Positions 44,146 to 52,838 of a stretch of 64,000 nt of DNA are shown one piece after another (within the stretch, counting starts at the first letter, position 1; every line of letters begins with the position of its first letter). The notes under the pieces are model-generated. The model was not told where the DNA came from. It ran no database searches and was given only the letters and a program-made list of their open reading frames with translations. The position numbers and the translations under genes were made by a program. Source of the DNA: Candidatus Villigracilis affinis (GTDB lineage Bacteria; Chloroflexota; Anaerolineae; Anaerolineales; Villigracilaceae); the NCBI GenBank assembly GCA_016718275.1, contig JADKEA010000011.1, forward strand, positions 94,236 to 158,235, written 5' to 3'.

Positions 44146-45154
44146 CGAAAAATCCATCATCAGGAATATTGACCAGCTCCGTTAATAAGTTCCGCCAGAT
44201 CAAATCATCAAATTGATTATATCCAAAATCGCGTATGGAACGAACAGCCTTTTCCACACAGCACACCAGCATTCCCAGGCGGGCAGGCAGCAGGGAATAA
44301 CGATCCACATTCCCGTAAGCAGCCAGATAGGCGGGCAGGATATTCTGCCGCCACTCCATAAGAACCTTTACCGTGCTGCGCGCTCTCTCCTCCGGCGAAC
44401 CGTGAGAAGTGGCCAAAGCACCCGCCATCAGGAACAGGTACACATCTGTGCTCACATCCTGCGACCATCGGGAATGCTGCCAATCCACGAAGATCAGCGT
44501 ATTGTGTAATGAGCCGCGAATGATATTACCGTGCCAAAAATCGCCATGCACCAATGTCTTATATTTCCCATTCCGATTCTCAAAATGGGAAGCCAGTTCT
44601 ACAAAAGCCAGTGATTCTTTCTCGGTTGGTTTATAGATCTGTTTAAACAGTTCCAGGTTTTGGAGGAAATCAGATGGAACCTGTTCGTTCTCTGCCAGTT
44701 CCTTTTCGGCTTTATCGTGCATCTCACGCAGGGAGCGTGCCACAGTGAGCGATAATTCCATCACCTGCGCAGGGTCGTGCCACAATCTCTTTTTCGAGGA
44801 AAATAAAAGTCCCTCTCCGCGAACATAAGAGATCACCAAAACTCGCTGTCTTCCAATGTCGAATAAAGCGATCGGTTCAGGCAGGTGCAAATATGCACTG
44901 TCACCCAAAAGATTCCAGACGTTCACCAAGCGCTCATATTCTGCTTGAATGATCCAGCCATTCGAAGGCAGCCGTGGAACCTTGGCAACAAAGGAGGGCT
45001 CAACACCCTTTCCTTCAAAGCCGAAGAAAATCACGTTGTCATTCAGATCCGCCGCCCCATTTGAAAGCATCACCCAATTCAAGTCATCCTTGATCGGGCG
45101 GCGACTGTTCGCTATCAATGAAGTTGTGAGGCTGTCGATCAATGGCGGCAACAT
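44135..45154 (-). CDS. APH-fold phosphotransferase (kinase-like)
   Basis: 339 residues. Kinase-like motifs: LVHGDFWHGNIIRG (Brenner motif H-G-D-x-x-x-x-N) and LIFVDWQHSRWSQDVSTDVY (the D-x-D metal site, here VDWQ). N-lobe has VVAKVPR-like FVAKVPRLP with the ATP-binding Lys. The substrate could be a sugar, choline or aminoalcohol of the polymer, not an antibiotic, given the context. Overlaps both neighbours, so translationally coupled. Confidence 0.88.
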   Translation of the reverse strand: MLPPLIDSLTTSLIANSRRPIKDDLNWVMLSNGAADLNDNVIFFGFEGKGVEPSFVAKVPRLPSNGWIIQAEYERLVNVWNLLGDSAYLHLPEPIALFDIGRQRVLVISYVRGEGLLFSSKKRLWHDPAQVMELSLTVARSLREMHDKAEKELAENEQVPSDFLQNLELFKQIYKPTEKESLAFVELASHFENRNGKYKTLVHGDFWHGNIIRGSLHNTLIFVDWQHSRWSQDVSTDVYLFLMAGALATSHGSPEERARSTVKVLMEWRQNILPAYLAAYGNVDRYSLLPARLGMLVCCVEKAVRSIRDFGYNQFDDLIWRNLLTELVNIPDDGFFDGI

Positions 45155-45813
45155 TATTTATCCACCCTGGCAACCACATAAAAAAACGGCAGAAAATTCA
45201 GCAGTGCTTTTGTGGCAGGCGTTCGTGTTAATTTCAAAAAATATCCAGGCAGCTTGTGTTGATACCTGTGATTCAAAGCGAACATGAGCGATTGCGCATT
45301 CAAAGGAAAAATATATTCGGGTGTCAGAGGTTCGGGGAAAGCACCGTAATAACGCACCGCACCAAAACCCGCCTGCTGGAGAATATGGGACATTTCACGG
45401 ATCGTGGATGAATGGGAAAATTCCCCACCCTTGCGGCGGATATCCCAACGATTGGAGAATCCAAGCAGGAGCGCCCCACCTGCTCGGATCAAACTACGCA
45501 CCGATAACAGAGTTTGCGCCAACTGGTTTTGCCTGCCCGAACGGTCTTGCCTGCCAAAACCCAAAGGCGCCGACACTATGTCAAAACTCCCCGATTCAAA
45601 TTGAAGGGGGGAGCGATCCGCTGTAAAAGTGTCGGAAGAAACCGCATCGAAGGGAATTCCCAAATCATGAAACGATCGGTCGTAATCGCTATCCTCAGAA
45701 TGAATCACCAGCATTCTGGAGTTCTCCTGAATCGGCAGCAAAAAACGCCAATCAACTCCGTGATTGGGAAGTGAAATATGCCCGGCAATTTCCTTCGGCT
45801 TTTTCGAATCCAT
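45154..45813 (-). CDS. SAM methyltransferase-like protein with degenerate cofactor motif
   Basis: 219 residues. A class I fold is suggested by LVIHSEDSDYDRSF (in place of D-x-G-x-G-x-G), SGSFDIVSAPLGFGRQ (motif II/III region) and IRAGGALLLGFSN (motif post-III). The glycine-rich loop is missing, so either the enzyme is divergent or it binds something other than SAM. Stop overlaps the APH-like start by 1 nt and its start follows the sulfotransferase by 2 nt. Role in the polymer unknown. Confidence 0.65.
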   Translation of the reverse strand: MDSKKPKEIAGHISLPNHGVDWRFLLPIQENSRMLVIHSEDSDYDRSFHDLGIPFDAVSSDTFTADRSPLQFESGSFDIVSAPLGFGRQDRSGRQNQLAQTLLSVRSLIRAGGALLLGFSNRWDIRRKGGEFSHSSTIREMSHILQQAGFGAVRYYGAFPEPLTPEYIFPLNAQSLMFALNHRYQHKLPGYFLKLTRTPATKALLNFLPFFYVVARVDK

Positions 45814-45815
45814 AC

Positions 45816-46607
45816 TTATTCGGCGATCGAATCTGCTCTTTCCACATCGACCAGGCTGTAGCCAAATCGATTCAGGCGTGTCTCAAAACGACTGATCATC
45901 CTGCGCGCGACAAAACCCGAAAGGAATCCTTTTTGGTCCTTATCCCACATGGAAAAGTATTTTTTATTAACGCTGGACAAAACCTTTTGGTTATTCGGGA
46001 AAGGACTCAGCCCAAGAAAATCGTAGATCTTGTTCGTGTAATTGGATGGGTCTGCCACAAACTGCTCATAATTCAAGATCAGGGCATTTTTCAAATACTT
46101 TTGATCCTGCAGGAAGATCTCGTGACAAACCAGCCAGTGCTCGAATATGCGTGGAAGCCGACGCCAGTAGATGCGGTATTTTTTGTACCATGCACGCGTG
46201 GCATATGAAACAGCCAACGGATGGCGCAGTGTGACAATGAAATACGAATCAGGGAACATCGCCTGAAGAAAGCGGGTACGGACCAAGTTTGGCGGAGATT
46301 TCTCCAAAAGATATTGCTTGCTCAGATCCCAGTAGGGTGTCCATTCTTCAAACAGTTTCTTGCGATTCTCCTCGGTCACAAGCGGGGAAGCCTCGGTCAA
46401 GTGCGATTCGGGATTGAATCCGAATTTACCAGCGCCGCCATATGCCCCCGAGGGTTTATACACAGTTTGGAGGTGCATGCCTTCGTCTTCAGGGGAGTTC
46501 GTATTGTGAAAGCCACTGACCTCCGGGTGATCCCGCAGAGATTTGAACAAAATGGAGGTGCCGCTGCGGTGCAATCCGCAAACAAAGATGAAACGATGAT
46601 TTTGCAT
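45816..46607 (-). CDS. sulfotransferase (PAPS-dependent)
   Basis: 263 residues. The 5'-phosphosulfate loop is FVCGLHRSGTSILFKSLRDH near the start, and the 3'-phosphate region is FIVTLRHPLAVSYATRAW (R-x-P-x-x-x-x-S). Transfers sulfate from PAPS to a hydroxyl or amino group. Two such genes in this locus suggest a sulfated polysaccharide. A GGAAATATAACC stretch precedes the ATG. No membrane segment. Confidence 0.88.
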   Translation of the reverse strand: MQNHRFIFVCGLHRSGTSILFKSLRDHPEVSGFHNTNSPEDEGMHLQTVYKPSGAYGGAGKFGFNPESHLTEASPLVTEENRKKLFEEWTPYWDLSKQYLLEKSPPNLVRTRFLQAMFPDSYFIVTLRHPLAVSYATRAWYKKYRIYWRRLPRIFEHWLVCHEIFLQDQKYLKNALILNYEQFVADPSNYTNKIYDFLGLSPFPNNQKVLSSVNKKYFSMWDKDQKGFLSGFVARRMISRFETRLNRFGYSLVDVERADSIAE

Positions 46608-46621
46608 TGGTTATATTTCCT

Positions 46622-48097
46622 CTATGCTTTTTTTGAAACACCAACCGCTTTCAACAAGCGGAATAGATTTTCCTTCTCAGTCCACCATGCTACACCAAGA
46701 TAACTAACCGCACCCGTGATGACCACCAATATCAGCTGAACAATGGGAGCGAAGCCTGCGGTTGCGTACAAAACCGCATAAGATAACGGGAGCATCACCA
46801 GCCCGGCGCGTAAAGAAGGCACCAACTGGCTAAAGATATCCCAAAGGGTCACATTTACAAATCGTGTTGCAATAGCCAGGCTTACAACCCTGCGGATAAG
46901 AACCGCGATCAAATGCCCCCACGCAATCCCGATCACGCCGAATCTGGCACCGATCAACAGGGAGGGGACAAGGATGATCAAGGTGAAAATAGAAAGGTTG
47001 AACAAAATATACGGACGGCCAACGGCTTTATAGATACCGCCAATGTGGAACCCGATCGAATAGACCCACGCGTAAATGGCGAGGACGCGCAACATCGGAA
47101 TGGCTTCCAGCCATTGATCGCCAAACACCACCCTGACAATTGGGTCGGCCGCAATAAACAGTCCCAGCGAAATCGGTGTAGCGATCATCTCTACCAGACG
47201 CACAGAACCAAGAAAACCCACACGCATTTCGTCAGGTTTGTCTTGAATTGAGGAGAAAGCTGGGAAGGCGATCTCTCCCAAAACCCATAAATTTCCGATC
47301 AGAAGCATTTCTGGTAAACGATACGCCAAGGTATACACACTAAGCTGCGCAAGCCCAAACAACCTGCCCACGATAATGTAATCTATATTATCGATGATTG
47401 TGCCGAGAATATCTCCGCCAATGATCGATGAGCCAAACTTGATCAATGACCCGGCGATTGCCTTGTCGATCATCAATCGCGGACGCCACGGAAGAATGAT
47501 CCAGACCAGGATCACCGAAGTCAACGCCCCCACGATCTGACCGATCACCATCGCCCAGACCCCAAAGCCTGCAAAAGCCAGACCGATCGAGGCAATCCCT
47601 TTTACGATCGTATTGCCCATATCTGGAATGAATTTTCGACGGTAATCCAAATCACGCAATAACCAGATCATATGAACTGACCCAAGCGCATTGATCGCAA
47701 AGGACACACCCAGCCACCGCAGCACAGGGACCACCCCGGGGTCGTGAAAATAATCGGCGATCAGGGGCGCCAGCGGAATCACCAACGCCGAGATGAAAAA
47801 ACCCAGCATGGTATTTATCGTAAACACGGTATTGGCGGCATTATCCACATCACCGCGGCGCTGGATCAGGGCAACCCCCAACCCCAGGTCTTTAATGACC
47901 GCCAAATAATTGATGGCTACAACAGCAACCGCCACCTGGCCGAACTCTTCTTTTGTCAACAGGCGCGCCAAAATGGACGTGGTCACCAAAACAAAAAGTT
48001 TGCTGAAACCAAATGTAAGTGAATTCCACATAAGCCCGCCCGCCACTTTCCGCGAGAACTGGCTTCCAGAATCTTTTTTTACAAGTTCATCAGTCAT
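46622..48097 (-). CDS. Wzx-like flippase (MOP superfamily)
   Basis: 491 residues with about 14 hydrophobic segments. Opens with GGLMWNSLTFGFSKLFVLVT and ILARLLTKEEFGQVAVAVVA, the usual start of the polysaccharide transporter family, and has ALGSVHMIWLLRDLDYRRKF in the central loop (two parts). Moves undecaprenyl-linked repeat units across the membrane. Located centrally in the - strand operon; 14 nt before the sulfotransferase gene. Confidence 0.92.
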   Translation of the reverse strand: MTDELVKKDSGSQFSRKVAGGLMWNSLTFGFSKLFVLVTTSILARLLTKEEFGQVAVAVVAINYLAVIKDLGLGVALIQRRGDVDNAANTVFTINTMLGFFISALVIPLAPLIADYFHDPGVVPVLRWLGVSFAINALGSVHMIWLLRDLDYRRKFIPDMGNTIVKGIASIGLAFAGFGVWAMVIGQIVGALTSVILVWIILPWRPRLMIDKAIAGSLIKFGSSIIGGDILGTIIDNIDYIIVGRLFGLAQLSVYTLAYRLPEMLLIGNLWVLGEIAFPAFSSIQDKPDEMRVGFLGSVRLVEMIATPISLGLFIAADPIVRVVFGDQWLEAIPMLRVLAIYAWVYSIGFHIGGIYKAVGRPYILFNLSIFTLIILVPSLLIGARFGVIGIAWGHLIAVLIRRVVSLAIATRFVNVTLWDIFSQLVPSLRAGLVMLPLSYAVLYATAGFAPIVQLILVVITGAVSYLGVAWWTEKENLFRLLKAVGVSKKA

Positions 48098-48199
48098 TAC
48101 AAGTACTCACAAAACATAAAAAATTATCAATAAACATGTGGAGCATCAACATCGCCATACAAAGCGCCTACCCTTTCCTTCATCAACCCATTAATAAGG

Positions 48200-48982
48200 T
48201 CAATCGTTTAAACAATCAGCAAACTGTGAATTCTTCAGGCATTGGAACACTTCATCGAAATTAATGATCAACTGCTCAAGTTTTTCGGTATTTTGCTTTA
48301 CTATCTTTATTTTCGTAAAATCAATATCGTTAACACCCAGGAAATCTCCCGTATTCTGAAATACCACTTTGGGGATTGTCACCAATTCTTCGTAGACCAC
48401 TTCAAACATTGGCCTGCCCTTAAATCTCTCTCTCGCAAAAGCCTCTTGAGATTGGATCTTCTCAAGCCTGCCGATCAATTTGGTCGTGTCCAAAGTGATC
48501 CGCTTCTCGACCAGCTGCCTGCCCTTGGAATGTGAGGAACGCGTCCATTCATCCGTTTTGAAGGCAATATCCAGGGAAACAATGGTTCTCAAGCGGTTTG
48601 CGCGGGTTAGGTGGATTATTTTAAATTCATCATGTTGTAAAAATTGGGTCCATTCCTCTTCGGTCAAGTGGTTATAAAATAACTTAAACCCCACCAGCCG
48701 AGTTTCTTTGCTTTCCTTTCGATATACCTGCGAAAGCACTTTTTCGAAATCCTGACCAATCGTGCGGTTATGGTCGGCAAAAATCTCATGATAGCCAGTT
48801 ACAGATTTCGAGCTCATCAAACCATCGAAAAGGTAATTGGAACCAGTCCGCGCGTGGCCCAAGATCACAAACCGCTCGTTTATCTGGCGACCAAACAAAT
48901 TATGATAATTACGCAAAACAAAATCCTCGTAAAAAGAGGATGAAAACGAACGCAGTCTGGCTACCATGGATTTCATTTGCAT
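48200..48982 (-). CDS. sulfotransferase (PAPS-dependent, Stf0/NodH-like)
   Basis: 260 residues. The phosphosulfate loop is ILGHARTGSNYLFDGLMSSK, then KIIHLTRANRLRTIVSLDIA for the 3'-phosphate site (R-x-x-x-x-x-x-S). Low similarity to the other sulfotransferase at 45816, so the two probably differ in substrate or position. Its start has GGATC about 8 nt upstream. Confidence 0.85.
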   Translation of the reverse strand: MQMKSMVARLRSFSSSFYEDFVLRNYHNLFGRQINERFVILGHARTGSNYLFDGLMSSKSVTGYHEIFADHNRTIGQDFEKVLSQVYRKESKETRLVGFKLFYNHLTEEEWTQFLQHDEFKIIHLTRANRLRTIVSLDIAFKTDEWTRSSHSKGRQLVEKRITLDTTKLIGRLEKIQSQEAFARERFKGRPMFEVVYEELVTIPKVVFQNTGDFLGVNDIDFTKIKIVKQNTEKLEQLIINFDEVFQCLKNSQFADCLND

Positions 48983-49012
48983 ATTGTAAGATCCTTTTAA
49001 AAAATGACAATT

Positions 49013-49037
49013 CTACCAGTTGAAGGCTTACTGGTAG
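49013..49037. terminator. hairpin between the ligase and sulfotransferase genes
   Basis: 8-bp perfect stem (CTACCAGT with ACTGGTAG), 9-nt loop. On + it is followed by TTCTTTTTT; on - by AATTGTCATTTTTT, so it could end the ligase transcript. Confidence 0.5.
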
Positions 49038-49156
49038 TTCTTTTTTCATACGGCACACTGCCTGTAATAAAGACTGACAGCGGGACAGTCAATATCCATT
49101 GGCTGGCATCGCAGCCGATCGTTTTCAAATTATATGACCGACAAACCAATCAAAAT

Positions 49157-50641
49157 TTAAACCCTGGAAAGCGTGGTTCGATTCGCATCTTCAATCATCT
49201 CATCGGTCAATCTGACCACGGCAACAGACAAACCGACCAGTATCCAAAAATAGCGGATATACGCTCCGTGCAGGAAGGTGGCGGCAATCAAATAACCAAC
49301 AAGAGATGTTTGCAGGGAACTGATCCAGGGCGTCCACGATTCACGCAAAGCAGGTAAATAGTCAACAGATTGTTTGGCTTTAGACAGACCACTAAATACG
49401 GAATATATGACTGCAAAAAATGCGAGGAATCCCAATATGCCATTCTCGGCCAATAACTGAACATATAGGGAGTGAGGGTCACGTGCCTCAGCACGTTGTT
49501 CAATCCCAATAAGCTGGGAATATTTTTGATAATTGTACTTGTAATTACCAGCCCCCACGCCGAAAAATGGGCTTGATTTAAACATACTTAATCCAGTCAA
49601 CAACTCGCTGCTGCGGCCTCTGAAAGAACTTTCTTCATAAATGCCACCTTGATCGCCAGAGGTCAGAATGAGCAACGACGAAAACCGATCAGTATAACTT
49701 GCAGGTATAAATGGAAGGGCTAATACGATCAGGCCAAGAGCAGCAACCGCAATCATTGGGCTAAACTTATCTTCAAACACAAAGAATATCAGAATTACGA
49801 CTATGGCAAGTGCAAGGTAGTCGCCCCTACTATAGGTATTGAGAACGGTGTACAGCATCACCCCTAAGATCAGCGTAGTAAACAATTTGGTTGTTATCCG
49901 TTTCTCATGAATGACTCGGAAAAACACAAGGGCAATTACAGCAACTACAGTTTGCCCCCACATATTTGGAGCATTGATCGGTCCACCCAAACGTGCAGTA
50001 GTCGAACCAGAAAAATTGTCAAGGCTTACCATGGCAAGCCCAAAAAAGGTCTGGTTGTAATTTCCGGTAAACGATTGATACATTCCTAAAAGAGCTAATA
50101 TAAACGTAACAATAATCACAACCCAAACTGCACGTTTCAAAGATTCCGGGGATCTCAATGTATACAACAGGCAGTAGATGACTACAATATCCTTAGCAAC
50201 ATCAAAAATTACGGAAGCTGCGCGGGTTTTATCAGCGGCCATGATAAAGGAAAAAGCATAAACCAAAAAATAAAGAAACAAGAACGCTTCTATCCGTACG
50301 GTTTTTGAACGAACGGTCGGTGCTTTTTCAAAATAGATATAGCGTGCAACAATGGTGGCCACCACCACCACGACAAGGGGTTTAATAATGCCCGGATAGC
50401 CATTATTGGTTAATTCGTCAGAAATATTTGAAAACACGGCAATAATCAGAACATTTGCACCAAAGCTTGGCAGCACGAACATGGTTAATGCAACAGCGAC
50501 GCCAACCAATCCCGCCAAACCATACAGGCCTATATCGCTATCCAGATTGCCAATTGCGAGGGCGCTTCCGCCCGCCAAAACAGCGCTGAGCACAAAGAAC
50601 ACAACATCACTTTTTTCTATTTTAAATTTCGAACCAATCAT
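49157..50641 (-). CDS. O-antigen ligase/polymerase (Wzy_C family)
   Basis: 494 residues from the ATG at 50641, with AGAGGA 6 nt upstream; an open frame starting 69 codons further out overlaps the lipoprotein's end and is not homologous. About 12 membrane segments and a large extracytoplasmic loop. Wzy_C signatures: FFGVGAGNYKYNYQ, then RDPHSLYVQLLAENGILG (the H-x2-Y/L-x3-A-E-x-G motif). Polymerises repeat units or transfers the finished chain. With Wzx and Wzz it completes a Wzy-dependent pathway. Confidence 0.92.
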   Translation of the reverse strand: MIGSKFKIEKSDVVFFVLSAVLAGGSALAIGNLDSDIGLYGLAGLVGVAVALTMFVLPSFGANVLIIAVFSNISDELTNNGYPGIIKPLVVVVVATIVARYIYFEKAPTVRSKTVRIEAFLFLYFLVYAFSFIMAADKTRAASVIFDVAKDIVVIYCLLYTLRSPESLKRAVWVVIIVTFILALLGMYQSFTGNYNQTFFGLAMVSLDNFSGSTTARLGGPINAPNMWGQTVVAVIALVFFRVIHEKRITTKLFTTLILGVMLYTVLNTYSRGDYLALAIVVILIFFVFEDKFSPMIAVAALGLIVLALPFIPASYTDRFSSLLILTSGDQGGIYEESSFRGRSSELLTGLSMFKSSPFFGVGAGNYKYNYQKYSQLIGIEQRAEARDPHSLYVQLLAENGILGFLAFFAVIYSVFSGLSKAKQSVDYLPALRESWTPWISSLQTSLVGYLIAATFLHGAYIRYFWILVGLSVAVVRLTDEMIEDANRTTLSRV

Positions 50642-50666
50642 AATATCCTCTAAAAATTCAACTCTG

Positions 50667-51746
50667 TTAGCGGGCCGAAGTAGATGGGTAATTCCAATCC
50701 AAAATATCATACCATTCCGGGGGGATATTGCGCAACATATCGTCTGACCAGATTTTGGGGTCCCAGTTCGCTGTGGCATCCCCTTCCGGGTAGGTTTTAG
50801 GGTGATCACTGTTATCCACAAGAAATCCACCGTACTCCTGCATGGCAATGACCCACACTATACATCCCTGCATCCCGGAACAGGCCGCAACTATTTCATC
50901 TCTGGCTATTTCCGGGCGTATGACCATGCGTGCACCTTCCGGAATATCGTAAGCGGAAGTTCCCCTTCCATCCGTTTTTGTAAACGGAGGAATAAACTCA
51001 GGCCAGCCATTCGCACGGCAAGTTTCAGGAGTACAGGGGTAGTCATAGGCTATTGTCACGGCGTGCTCAATGACCCCACGATCCACTTCACACTTGCGAA
51101 CAATTCCAGAGAAATTCCCAATGCCTGCGCCACGCTGACCGAAACCCTCTGGCGGGACACCTGAATTTTGTATACTGTAACGATAAATCCCGTTTGCAAA
51201 CCAGACTCCGAACGGATCAAGCGTGCCTTTATTAAGCCCCCATTCCTCGCCCGTATCCACATTGATAAGTACCATCTGTCCATCAGTTCCAGGAGCAGGT
51301 AAAGCCCCGGATGGAATAGGCATCCAAACCGTTGCAGCAGGCTCCCCGTATTGGATCTCCTTGTCGTCAAAAGCATCGCGAAAACGATTCTTGCGAAGTT
51401 TTACAGGAACCAAAGGGGTTTTCACATCCACAAAATAAATATTTGGTGCATATTGTGCCGGGTCAGAACCGATCCATCGAGTTCCATTCCAAAAAGCATC
51501 CATCATCTTTTTGCTATCCGGGTGAATTTTAGCTTTGGACCAATCAATCGGGACATTCCATATGGATGTCTTTGTATAAGGCAACGCACATCCCATTCCA
51601 TTCGCCAAAGAAGTGGGTTGCGGAGATAAATTGAAATCAACACCGTTCAAATGTTGTTCAGTTTCCACAGATGATGGATTTTCATTGGGGGAGCAAGAAG
51701 TAACCAATAAACATATCAGTAAAATAAGGAAAAATGATTTTTTCAT
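50667..51746 (-). CDS. surface lipoprotein of unknown function in the polysaccharide locus
   Basis: 359 residues from the ATG at 51746. Lipobox LLVTSC gives a lipid-anchored mature protein. The body is rich in Trp, Pro and Gly, with WNVPIDWSKAKIHPDS, PIPSGALPAPGTDGQM and WGLNKGTLDPFGVWFANG. Four Cys occur in pairs (PCTPETC; CSGMQGC), so disulfides are likely outside the cell. Sequence style resembles extracellular polysaccharide-binding or lyase-like proteins, but no family is certain. Possibly polymer attachment or trimming. Confidence 0.75.
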   Translation of the reverse strand: MKKSFFLILLICLLVTSCSPNENPSSVETEQHLNGVDFNLSPQPTSLANGMGCALPYTKTSIWNVPIDWSKAKIHPDSKKMMDAFWNGTRWIGSDPAQYAPNIYFVDVKTPLVPVKLRKNRFRDAFDDKEIQYGEPAATVWMPIPSGALPAPGTDGQMVLINVDTGEEWGLNKGTLDPFGVWFANGIYRYSIQNSGVPPEGFGQRGAGIGNFSGIVRKCEVDRGVIEHAVTIAYDYPCTPETCRANGWPEFIPPFTKTDGRGTSAYDIPEGARMVIRPEIARDEIVAACSGMQGCIVWVIAMQEYGGFLVDNSDHPKTYPEGDATANWDPKIWSDDMLRNIPPEWYDILDWNYPSTSAR

Positions 51747-52157
51747 AATTTGTAATTGCATAGAGATGATGTTGGTTTGAGGTGGCAAGCGCCAGTTCTC
51801 AATTATAAACAAGAACGGCCTCTAGCCGTTCATTTTAGTTGAAAACTAGAAATCGGCCATCAGGAGGGCCGCCCTGGCAATTGGAATGAAATTGTGTCCT
51901 TGCTTCGTGCAGAGATGATTTAAACACAAATATTACACACTCACCCAGCCTGCCGCACATTTTCCACATGGCGGTAAAGACGACAGGGCACCAACCGATT
52001 TAGAATAACAATCTTCGGGAATGATCGCATACAAAACCTGATTTTTCCACCCGCTCCAAGATTCGGATTACTCACGACCCGTAGGCAGCCAACACTGCGA
52101 CAAATTCTGCCTACCGACCGAAAAAAGACCTTCCTACCCTAATTATCAACTCCGTCT
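51747..52157. other. 411-nt intergenic stretch with two inverted repeats
   Basis: Contains GAACGGC/GCCGTTC (51813-51831, 5-nt loop; on - followed by TTGTTTATAATT, a weak terminator or promoter region) and GTAGGCAG/CTGCCTAC (52081-52114, 18-nt loop). No open frame or RNA gene is convincing. It divides the sugar transferase operon from the lipoprotein and ligase genes. Confidence 0.5.
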
Positions 52158-52838
52158 TTAGTGTGCACCACGTCCCTTAAACACAGCAAACACAGTAAAG
52201 AACAGAATGTTAATATCCATCCATAAACTGCGTCGCTCAATATAAGCAATGTCCAAACGGAGGCGGTCGTCAAACTCCATGGATGCCCGACCGATGATCT
52301 GCCAAAGGCCTGTCAGGCCGGGCGTTACATCCAATCTCTCGGTATGCCACAGCTTATACGTCTCTGCACCGAAAGAGGTGGGACGCGGTCCCACCAAACT
52401 CATGTCGCCTTTCAACACATTGATCAGTTGAGGCAGTTCATCCAGACTCGTTTTTCGCAGGACTCTGCCAATCTTTGTAATACGTGGGTCATTGGTGATC
52501 TTGAAATCAGGCCATTGCAACTCGTTCAGGTGAGCATACTTTTCCTTCAATGCCTCTGCATTTGGAACCATTGAACGAAATTTATACATGCTAAACCGCT
52601 TTCCATTTTTTCCAGTACGAAATTGAGTGAAAAGCGCTGGAGCACCGGGAGAAGTGACTTTAATGATGATGCCAATAACAAGAAGCAAGGGCGCCCAGAA
52701 GGGAGCGCTCAGCAATACGAGTGTGAGATCGATGATCCGCTTAATAATAAAATAAGAACGCCCTACAAAGATGCGTTTTTTGGGATCAAAGGAATTAATC
52801 CAGGAATGTTGGTCAAGGGAAGTGGACATACTGGTCAT
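52158..52838 (-). CDS. undecaprenyl-phosphate phosphoglycosyl transferase (initiating enzyme)
   Basis: 226 residues, the short monotopic form without extra N-terminal helices. One re-entrant helix (IIDLTLVLLSAPFWAPLLLV), then SMYKFRSMVPNAE, TSLDELPQLINVLKGDMSLVGPRP in two runs (the catalytic D-E dyad and P-R-P), and GLTGLWQIIGRA near the end. Transfers a sugar-phosphate from a UDP-sugar to undecaprenyl phosphate, starting each repeat unit. Overlaps the membrane GGDEF-like gene by 4 nt. Confidence 0.95.
   Translation of the reverse strand: MTSMSTSLDQHSWINSFDPKKRIFVGRSYFIIKRIIDLTLVLLSAPFWAPLLLVIGIIIKVTSPGAPALFTQFRTGKNGKRFSMYKFRSMVPNAEALKEKYAHLNELQWPDFKITNDPRITKIGRVLRKTSLDELPQLINVLKGDMSLVGPRPTSFGAETYKLWHTERLDVTPGLTGLWQIIGRASMEFDDRLRLDIAYIERRSLWMDINILFFTVFAVFKGRGAH

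Noticed and set aside
49004..49357. 117-codon + frame near the hairpin at 49013
   Set aside because: Crosses a hairpin and the antisense of the ligase gene, with no family resemblance.
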